NCBI RefSeq assembly: GCF_027595985.1
Contig: NC_073304.1
Coordinates: 216,878,000 to 216,941,999 of the forward strand
Length of the DNA: 64,000 bases
From: Sorex araneus
Lineage: Eukaryota; Chordata; Mammalia; Eulipotyphla; Soricidae
Direction: 5' to 3'
The notes beneath the pieces are model-generated. The model saw only the letters and a list, made by a program, of their open reading frames with translations, searched no databases and was not told where the DNA came from. Positions 13,101 to 23,944 of the stretch are shown here, piece after piece. Position 1 is the first letter of the stretch; every line of letters starts with the position of its first letter. A program made the translations under genes and the position numbers.

Positions 13101-16100
13101 TTTGTTTTGGGTCACGTCTGGTGGTACTCAGTGATTATTCCTCGCTCTGTAGCCAGGAATCACTCCTGGAGGGCTCAGAGAACCAAATGGAATGTGGGGG
13201 ACTGTCAAACTGGGTCAGCCACATGCAAGGCAAGTGCACTACTCACTGTACTATCATTCTGGCCCCAAGAAACCTAATTTTAATAATTTAATCTTCCCCT
13301 AACCCAAGTTTTCTAAAATCAATCAAAAGTAAAAAGATGAAATATTGGGGCTGGAGAGATAGCACAGCGGGTAGGGCGTTTGCCTTGCACGCAGCCGACC
13401 CGGGTTCAAATCCTAGCATCCCATATGGTCCCCTGAGCACGGCCAGGGGTAATTCCTGAGTGCAGAGCCAGGAGTAACCCCTGTGCATTGCCAGGTGTGA
13501 CCCCAAAAAGCAAAAAAAAAAAAAAAAAAAAAGGATGAAATATTCCTCTTTGTTCTCTTTGTTTTGGGACCAAACCCAGTGATACTTGGTCCTTGCTCTT
13601 GGCTCTGCTCAAGAATCATACCTAGTGGGGCTCCAGGGATTATATGTGGTGCTGGCAGATCAAATCCAAGTTGGTCGCATTCAAAGCAAGTATCTTACCT
13701 ACTGTACTATCTCTATATTCCTGTGAGGAGGGTTCTAATAAGCAGTTCCATTTTTCCAATGGAAGATAGGAAAAAAAAGAAAAAACCTGACATTGGATAG
13801 AGAAACAGTACGGGGATTATGGTGTATGTGGCTGACCCAGATTTAATCCTTAAGGGTTGGAGTGATAGTACTGTGGCTAGGGTGCCTGCCTTGCTTGTGG
13901 TCAAGCCAGGTTTGATTCCTGGCATCCCACATGGTCATCAAGCACTGCTGGGAGTAATTTCTGAGTGCAGAGCCAGAAGCGACCCCTGAGCATCAGATGT
14001 TATGACCCAAAAACATTAAAAAATAAGATAGATTTAGTCTCTGGAGCACCACCGGAAGTGACCCTTGAACACAGACCTAAGAGTATCCCAAAATTTACCA
14101 GCAAGTGTGAACTCCCCACCTTAAAGAACACCTAACAATTCATATGTACTTTCAGAATTGAAATCTGAATTTTTGTTTGGTTTGGTTTTCTTTTCAGGTG
14201 GGAGGCTCGAGCCACACCCATGTGAATAGCAAGCACCTTCCATGCTGTACCATCTTTCCAGCCCCATGAGACCTGATACAAATAACTTCCCTGGGGTCAG
14301 ACACACAGTACAGGAGGAGATAAGGTATTTGACATACATGCAGCACAACCTGATTTAGATTCCTGGCACCACATGTGGTTCCCAAACACCACCAGGTATC
14401 AGCTCTGAGCAAAGAGCCAGGAATAGCCCCTGAGCATTGCCAGTGGGATCCCCCAAGCTCCACCAAGGGGGGGGGAGGTGCGGAATTCCCATATTTCTTA
14501 ATATAGAAGTGAGATAACTGGATGTTATGACATCCTCATCCCCACCAAAAATACAGTCATCAAAGCCCCTTTGGATTGGAATGTAACAAAAGCAAACTAA
14601 TTAAATGACAGAACAATTGAATAACTATGGTAAAGCAAGGCATAATAGGGTAGGGCTAGAGATAGTGCAGGGGTCTTGCATGTGGCTGACCCCCCCTCGC
14701 CCCCCCCCCCCCCCCCCCCCCCGCAATCTCTGGCATCATTGTTGATTCCCCAAGCACCTTCAGAGGTCACGACTGAGTAGAGTCAGGAAGAGGCCCTGAT
14801 ACTCTGGGTATGACCCAAAAGCACAGAAGAAAACAAAATTGACAGAAGAGGGGAATTTTTTTTTTTTTGGATCACACCCGGCTATGCACTGGGGTTACTC
14901 CTGGCTCATGCACACAGAAATTACTCCTGACAGTGCTCTGGGGACCATATGGGATGCTGGGATTCAAACCTGGGTTGGCTGCGTGCAAGACAAATGCCCC
15001 ACCCACTGTGCTATATAGCTCCAGGCCCAAAGAGGGAAAAATATGGGAAGCCCTAGAGCAAAGAAGGTAAATATCATGAAGGAAAGTCACATATACCAAA
15101 ATATCCCTATGTCGCGGCCAGCCCTATGAGAGTGAAACCTCCACCATGACATCTGGCTCCGAGAATTTCAATAGTTAGTCATGGATTTTCAGTTAGGGTA
15201 GGCTTTTATGAGCTTAGATATCTAAGGGCTTGAGAAATGGCTTAATAAGCTAAGTGCATAAATACATCAGATAAAGATAATATTCTGTGAGGTTTCCATT
15301 CTAAGCATGCTTACAAATAAACTTAAGAACATCATCGGTGGCCAGAGAGGTAGTATGTACAGGTAGTATGCCTTGCAGACCACTAACCCCAAGGTGAATT
15401 CCCTGCCACCACATATGGTACCCTGAGCACTGTCAAAGAGTACTTCTGACCACAGATCTAGGAATAGACAGAGTACCAGAGGGTGGGTGGCCCCAAATGT
15501 CCCCAGTTTTATGTTTTGTACCTCACAGGATTCCTAAGACTAAATCATCAGTTTTCAATCAAGAGTGATAGGGGCAGGGGGAACTGGAGCAATAGCACAG
15601 CGGATAGGGCATTTGCTTGCACACGGCTAATCTGGGTTTGATTCCCAGCATCCCATACAGTCCTGAGAGCAGAGCCAGGAGTAACCCTTGTGTATCTCCG
15701 GGTATGACACAAAAATAAAATAAAATAAAATAAATAAATAAAAAGAGTGATTTGGGGACAAGAGCGATAACATAGTGATTAAGGTTCTTGCATTGCACTG
15801 GCTGGTCTGGGATTAATCCATGGCACCCCATAAGGTCACCTGAGCCCGTCAGGAGTGATCCCTGAGCACAAAGTCAAGAGTAAGCCCTGAGCACAGCAGT
15901 GCATGGCCAAACCCCCAGAGGATGAAAACAATGTCCTGCAGGGCTGGGAGACATTACAGCTGGGAGGAAACTTGCCTTGCATGCAGCCAACCTGAGTTTG
16001 ATCCCCAACACCCCAGATAGTTCCCTAAAGACCCTAGGAATGATCCTTGAGTGCAGAGCCAGTGGTGAGGCTTGAATACCAATGGGTATGCTCCCCCTCC

Positions 16101-19100
16101 CCCACCCTGGCCAAAAAATATAGACCAATATCTGGAGATACGTTTAGATTGGCCTGGAGGGGCTGGAGTGATAGCACAGCAGGTTGGGCATTTGCCTTGC
16201 ACGCGGCCGACCCAGGTTCGAATCCCAGCATCCCATATGGTCCCCTGAGCAACCACCAGGAGTAATTCCTGAGTGTAGAACCAGGAGTAACCCCTGTGCA
16301 TCGCCGGGTGTGACCCAAAAAGAAAAAAAAAAATTAGGTAGATTGGGCTGGAGCAATAGCACAGCGGGTAGGGCGTTTGCCTTGCAGCAGCGGACCAGGA
16401 TTCGATTCCTCCTTCCCTCTCGGAGAGCCCGGGAAGCTACTGAGAGTATCGCGCGCTCACAGCAGAGCCTGGCAAGCTACCTGTGGCATATTCAATATGC
16501 CAAAAACAGTAACAGTCTCACAATGGAGACGTTACTGGTGCCCGCTTTAGCAAATTGATGAACAACAGAATGACAGTGCTACTGTGCTATGCTTAGATTT
16601 TCAAAGATAAGAAATGTTAAATATCCCGTAATGCAACAGGGAACCCTCTAAATATCCTGTAATGGAACAGGGAACCCTTAGGGCAAACGATTTTCTTTTC
16701 CTTTCTTTTCTCTTTTTTGGATTTGGGGCAAGACCCAGCAATACTTAGAGATTACTCCTGGCTCTGCACTCAGGAATCATGACTGGTGGTGCTCAAGGAA
16801 CCATAAGGGATGCTGGGAATCAAACCCATGTCAGCCATGTGCAAGGAAAGCACTTTACTCACTGTACTATCTCTCCGGCTCCTAAGACAAAGAATTTTCA
16901 ATCCAAATGGTCAGTACTGCCAAGATTAAGAATACAGCATAGGGGGCTGGAGTGATAGCACAGCGGGTAGGGCGTTAGCCTTGCACGCGGCCAACCCGGG
17001 TTCGAATCCCAGCATCCCATATGGTCACCTGAGCACTGCCAAGGGTAATTCTTGAGTGCATGAGCCAGGAATGACCCCTGTGCATTGCCAGGTGTGACCC
17101 AAAAAGCAAAAAAAAAAAAAAAAAAAGAATAGAGCATAGATAAAGTAGGGGCCAGAGCAACAGTATAGTGGGTAGGGCGTTTGCCTTGTGTAGGGCGTGG
17201 TCAGCCCAGTTTTGATTCCCAGCATCCTAAACGGTCCTCAAGACTGCCAGTGATAACTGAGTGCAGAGTCAGGAGTAAGCCCTCAGCACTGCTGGGCATG
17301 ATTCAAAAAACACTTTAAAAAAAAAAAGAAAACACAAATCAAACAATGGAGCTGGAAACATAGTACAGAGAGTAGGGTACTTGCCTTACACACAGCTGAC
17401 CCAAATTCAACCCCCAGCACCTCAAATGATCCCCCAATCCTGCCAGAATTGATTCCTGAGCACAAAGCCAAAATTAAGCCCTGAGCATGGCCAGGTGTGG
17501 CCCTAAAACAACAACAAACTATCAAGCAAGTGAGGCTGGAGACATGAGCTCAACAGTCTGGAGCACATGCTCAATGTGGAGGAAGCCAAGGTTTGATCCC
17601 CAGTACCATATGGTTCCCGAAAATTGCCAAGAATTCCTAATGAGGAATCTTGGGTACTGCCAAGTGTGACCCAAAAACAATAAATAAATGTGAACAAGTA
17701 CAGGTTCTGAAAGCATCTAACCTAAGAAAATAAAACTGCGGGGCAGGAGTGACAGTACAATATGTGGGCACTTAACCTTACCTGGATTGGATCCCCAGCA
17801 TCCCATATGGTCCCCCGAGCCCCAGTAGGAGTGATCCCTAAGCTCAAAGCCAGGAGTAACCCCTGAGCACTTCTAGATGAGGCCCCAAAACAAAAGAAAA
17901 AGCAAAGAAAGCTTTCATCAGGAATCAACCTTCTGACCAGCCTCTCAAAACCTTACTAGAAAGACACGACTACCTGCCAATATCAAGAAATAGAAATGTT
18001 GTTGGCTTACCTTAGCTGTTGTACCAGTTCTGGACAGCTCTGAAATTAAAGAAATTAAGTTAAAACTTTAAACTATTTTAAGACCTTTAAACACATTATT
18101 TTTATTAATAAGTACATGCTTTGTGACAAATATTAAAGCCATAGAAGGTCCTTAATTTAAAAAAAATTCTTCCTACTTAGTAATCCATTGGGTTGGGGTA
18201 GGGAAATTAAAAATCAAAATACATAAATGCTTAAAAGGGAATAGCTTCAGTAGCTTGTTTAAAACATTAGGACCTTTTCTTTGCCATCGTTGGACTCCAA
18301 ATGTCTGGTTACACACATTCATCATCTCTATTAAGGACTTTTCAGAGACATTATCTAGTTACAAGATGACCTGTCCTTAACCAAAAGTTCTTTGTGACAG
18401 GAAATTTAAGGTATTTTATCTCTATCCTCATTGCCTATAATACAATTGCGGCTCATGTTTGTTGATATGAAATGGAAAGGGTTTCTCTAATGTTTCCACA
18501 TGTCAAAGCCTTTGGATGATGTCAAGATGGACCCATGTCATTCAAAATTCATCATTCTACTGCTACTGATGTAACTCATCACATCATCTCTACAGTGGCT
18601 CATGAAAAAACCTATACCCCAGCTGTTTCAAACCCCAACATCTCATTTTAAACCAGTGTCCTTAAGTTAACCCCACAGATTCCAGTGAAATATCAACAAC
18701 ACATACCACAGGATTCTCCCCATGGTGAGCCACTTTTACATCACAAAGCTGTCCTGCAGGATCTAACTGCACTTCCACATAGAACATATCTGACGTGATG
18801 TAACATTCAGTGCCACTGGCACTGAGATGAGAGCCCAGTCTAGCAGGAACAAATCAAAACAAAAATTAATAGAAGACACAAATAAAGCCACCCAAGTCAA
18901 CACTAAATAAAATATTTTAGCCTACCAACACAATACTTACCCATTCTGCCTGGCTATAGATTCCAAACGGTCAGTCATTGCTGGTAAAGATGTTACTATA
19001 AAAGTGTAAAACAGGGAAATCACAAAGGATGTTCCAAATTTTGTTCTTCAAAGACAGAAACACCTTGAGGAATATAGCCATACTTCCAACATGACAAACA

Positions 19101-20505
19101 CTTGGTGCTGGAGAAACAGCACAGGAGGGAAGGCAGCTGCATATGCTGCAATCCTGGTTTGAATCCCCAGAACCACAAATGGTCCCCAAATACCACCAGG
19201 GGTCACTCCTGAGCACAGAGCCAGGAATAGTGCCTGAGAAGCACTGGGTGTGCACCCCTTTCAAAAAACACTTTCAACAGTTCAAATTCTTATAATTTAC
19301 AGACTTCATTGGTAAGGCTTAGTTGTAGCCTAGATCACTGTATCACTGTCATCACGTTGCTCATCAATTTGCTTGAGTGGGCATCAGTAATGTCTCCATT
19401 GTGAGACTCGTTACTGTTTTTGGCATATCAAATAAGCCACGGGTAGCCAGGCTCTCGGCTGCTTACCGGCTCTCCAAGAGGGATGGAGGAATCGAACCCG
19501 GGTCAGTCGTGTGCAAGGCAAACACCCTACCCTCTGGGCTATCGCTCCAGTGTGGCCTAGATAGTATTTAGGCCAACAACAACAAAAACCTATATGGGGG
19601 TAGGGTGTCAGAGAGACAGTACAGTGGATAAAGTACCAGCCTTTCACAGGCCAACTCTGATCTGATCCCCAGTCCCCCTTATGGTTCCCCTGCCCAGCCA
19701 GCAGTGGGCCCTGAGCATCTCTGGGTGTGACCCAAAACAAAAAACAAAATGAAAGAAAAACATTATTTGATAGTCCAGGAATATGCCTCAAGTAGAAAAA
19801 CACATACCTAGCATATGTCAAACCCATGTTCCATATGTGGCATCACAATCACATCCCCCAGCTGCAGCGCTGAAAGATGCAGTCCTGAAAGCGTCCAGCC
19901 ACCAAACTGTCACACCCACACACTGGGCCAATCATCACCAGGAGAAACCCCAAATCTCCCTAGCACCAGAGGGGATTGCCCCCATAACAAACACAAAACC
20001 GGGACTAGAGAGAATACAGAGGGTAGGGCACTTGCCTTGCATACAGCCAACCCAGGTTCAATCCTCAATACCCCATATGGTGTCACCTGTGCCCACCAGG
20101 AGTGATCCCTGAGTCCAGAACCAGGAGTAACCCTAAACATTGCTAAGTATGGGCCCCCTCCCCCTGCAAAAAAAAAAAAAGAACACACACATAAAACTAG
20201 GGCCAGAGAGATAGTACGGTGGATAGGGTGCTTACCTTCCACACAGCACACTGGCACACCGCTTCAATTCCCAGCACCCAGTGCCCCAAGCCTACCAGGA
20301 ATAATCCCTGAACAGAGTCAAGGAGTAAACACTCACTGGGTGTGGCCCAACACCCATTCCCACCCACCCCCAAAACAAACAAAACATAAAACTAAGAGGG
20401 CCAAGAAGATAACTCAAAGGCAAATGAGCAACTTTGAGGGCAGGTTGCCCAGGTTTAATCCCTGGCAAATCATTGTCCACTAAGCACTTCTGGAAGTAAC
20501 CCCCC

Positions 20506-20568
<63 letters not shown>

Positions 20569-20841
20569 CATGCACAAGCAATGTAATGTGCTGGGAGTAG
20601 CCCTTGAGTACTACTGGCGTGTCACAAAAATAAAGTCAAATGAGAAAAAAATGATTTAAAAGAATTACTAGGGGCTGGAGCGATAGCACAGCAGATAGGG
20701 CGTCTGCCTTGTACAAGGCCGACCCAGGTTCGATCCTCGGCATCCCATACGGTCCCCCGAGTACCACCAGAAGTAATTCTTGAGTACAGAGCCAGGAGTA
20801 ACCCCTGAGTATCGCTGGGTGTGACCCAACATAGCAAAAAA

Positions 20842-20881
<40 letters not shown>

Positions 20882-23800
20882 TACAGTGATACCAAGTGAG
20901 CAATACAATCAGAAAAGATCCAAGTACCACAATTAAATGACTATGACCCCTGAGCTAGGGAGATAGCTTACAGGGCTAATTGTGTTCGCTTGAAATAAAA
21001 ATAGCCTGGGTTTGATCCTTAGCATGGTCCTCCATGCATCACCAGGAGTAACCCTTAAGCATTGTGCCAGGAATAGTTCACGTGCTATAATTGGTAACTC
21101 AATCATTAAAACAATAACAGAGGTTAGAAGGGGGAAAAGCGTATCAGACCTCTCTCCTCTCCCTTTTGGATCAAGTAAATCAATGCTCATTGTTCACGAT
21201 ATAATTATTGACAAGAGGGCTGCAGAGAAGGAGAAAGGAGCTTGCTTTGCATATGGCCAATCCCAGTTTGACCAGTGGTGTTATGCCAGGAATGATCCCT
21301 CAGTACAGAGTACTGCTAAGTTTGGCCCCAAAACCAAAATAGCACATCAAAACAAAACACACACACAGAGTAAAATGTTTCTGGGCTGGAGAGACAGAAC
21401 ACAGAGGTTAGGGAGCTTGCTTTGCATGGGGTCAATCACTGTTTGATGCCCAAACACTGCCAGGAGTAGGTCCTGAGCACCACTAGGTGTGGCCCAAACT
21501 CCTTGGACTCCCCCCAGAAAAGTTTCAGGGCTAGGGAGAGCATTGTGCCAAGAATATTTCACATTCTGTAACTGATAACTCAATCATTGAAAAAAATAAC
21601 AGAGAGGTTAGAAGGGGGGGAGAACGTATTAGACCTCTCTCCTCTCCCTTTTGGAACAAGTAAATCAATGCTCATTGTTCACGATATAATTACTGACAAG
21701 AGGGCTGAGCTCAAGGGCTAAGCTCACACTTTGCATGTAGGAGTTCCAGATTTGATATCCAACATGGTTATCACGGTCCCCTGAACAGACAGGAGTCATC
21801 ACTAAGCACCATTAGGTTTGGACCAAAAAAATAATTCTTTTTGAAGTACCAATAAAGAAATAATCTACAGGGGCTGGAGCAATAGCACAGCTGGTAGGGC
21901 ATTTGCCTTGCATGCGGTTGAGCCAGATTCAATTCCTAGCATCCCATATGGTCCCCCGAGCACTGCCAGGATTAATTCTTGAGTACAGAGCCAGGAATGG
22001 CCCCTGTGCATCGCCAGGTGTGACCCAAAAAGAAAAAAAAAAAAATCTGCATTCCAGAATGAAAACAAAGCAATACCCCATATAAAAATTTGGCTATCTC
22101 AAATTTATGTGTCTTCCATAAGTGAAAAATAGCTTTTCTTAAATGGGAGGCTTTAAGAAATCAGCACAGTCAGAAAAATAGCTCATATTCCCCAACTCTA
22201 GCACTGCCAGGTGTGACCCTGACCACCTGGCACAACCACACAACTGGCCAAGCATCACCAGGAGCAGTCCCAAATCCCCTAAGCACCAGGGTATGTGTTC
22301 CACATAAGAAACAGATAAGGGGACTAGAGTGATAGCACAGCGGGTAGGGCGTTTGCCTTGCACGCGGCTGACCCGGGTTCAATTCCCAGCATCCCATATG
22401 GTCCCCCGAGCACAGCCAGGAGTAATTTCTGAGTGCATGAGCCAGGAGTGACCCCTGTGCATCGCCGGGTGTGACCCAAAAACAAAAAACAAAAAAACAA
22501 ACAAAAAAAAAAAGAAACAGATAAATAAGGGCCAGAAAGATAGCTCAAAGGCAACTGAGCAATTTTGTGTTCAGGAGGCTTGGATTTAATCCCTGGCACT
22601 GCATGGTCCCCAGGGCACTGTCAGGAGTGATCCCTAAACACTGGATGAAGAACAGACAGACTCTGAGAACTGCTAGATATGGCCACTTACAAAAATTGAA
22701 AGTCACAATATTTAAAAGATGCTTCCAGGGGCTGGAGTGATAGTACAGGATAGGGCATTTGCCCTGCACGTGGCCACCCGGGTTCGTGGCCACCCGGGTT
22801 CGATTCCCAGCATCCCATATGGTCCCCCCGAGCACTACCGGGAGTAATTCCTGAGTGCAAAGCCAGGAGTAACCCCTATGCATTGCCGGGTGTGACCCAA
22901 AAAGGAAAAAAAAAAAGATGCTTCCAGGGGCTATAGAGACAGTACAGTGGGCAAGTGCGCCTGCCTGCAAGCACTGATTGAGGTCTGACTCCCAGCACCC
23001 CACGTGGTCCCCTGAGCGCAGAACCAGGACTAAACTTTGAGCACTACCAGGTATAGACTAAAAAAATGGAAGTAGGGTCCAGAGTGGTAGTACAGGAGGT
23101 AGGGCACTCGCTGTGCAGGCAGTAACCTGAGTTCAATATTCAACATCCCAGGTTCCATATTCAGCATCCCATATGGTCCTCCCAGCCCTGCCAGGAGTGA
23201 TCCCAAGTTTCAGAGCCAGGATAAAGTCCTAAGTTTGTTTGGTCCCCAAAACAAACAAACAAAAACCCAAAAGTAAATTAAAATGTTTACAAACCTTTGA
23301 GAGCTTTCTGCAGTGTCTCCAAACAGCTGACCAAATGCTGGTGCCCTCCAGAACTCATCACAACCCTCTTTTCCTGTATTAAGAGGAAAGGATTTAAGAC
23401 AAAAATTCACCAATCCCACAGTGATTCAAATAATCCTATGCATTATCCTAGCAGTAATTCTTTTTCTTTTTGGTTCAGCTTTTTGGGTCACACCTGGCGA
23501 TGCTCAGGGGTTACTCCTGGCTCTGCACTCAAGAATTACTCCTGGCAGTGCTGAGGAAGGGCCATGTGGGATGCTAGGGATTGAACCCAGGTGAGCTGTC
23601 TGCATGGCAAGTGCCCTACCCATTGTACTAACACTCCAGCCCCTCCTAGTGATAATTTTTTTTTTTTTTTGGCTTTTTGAGTCATACCCGGTGATGCACA
23701 GGGGTTACTTCTGACTCGTGCACTCAGGAATTGCCCCTGGCGGTGCTCAGGGGACCATACATATGGGAACTTGGGTTGGCTGCGTGCAATGCAAACACCC

Positions 23801-23909
23801 TACCTGCTATGCTATTGCTCTAGCCCTTCTCTTAAGGACAATTTTTATATTTCATATTGTCTATATTCAATACAAAGTCTGTAACATACTGTGCCTATTT
23901 CAAAGAACA

Positions 23910-23944
<35 letters not shown>

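Larger units (their letters stand above)
12650..18010. repeat. MED1 intron 6: dense SINE array
   Basis: Minus-strand copies at about 12718-12890, 12940-13075, 13095-13270, 13560-13730, 14180-14265, 14859-15035 and 16710-16885. Plus-strand copies at about 13347-13533, 13850-14020, 14040-14120, 14290-14470, 14655-14825, 15335-15510, 15580-15745, 15753-15920, 15940-16125, 16158-16335, 16346-16590 (alternative body), 16943-17126, 17150-17335, 17348-17515, 17530-17690 and 17738-17900. Confidence 0.7.
18996..23294. repeat. MED1 intron 3: dense SINEs, microsatellites and a duplicated block
   Basis: Plus-strand SINEs at about 19106-19270, 19598-19750, 20000-20175, 20202-20365, 20398-20505, 20671-20840, 20950-21060, 21223-21320, 21380-21500, 21708-21830, 21869-22045, 22319-22511, 22530-22690, 22729-22912, 22926-23060 and 23075-23260. 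One minus-strand alternative-body copy lies at 19337-19556. Related text of another repeat lies at about 19900-19985 and 22215-22310. Confidence 0.7.

Noticed and set aside
20508-20567. Z-DNA or promoter role for the (CA)n array
   Set aside because: It lies within a SINE body in an intron with no other regulatory signal; an ordinary microsatellite is sufficient.
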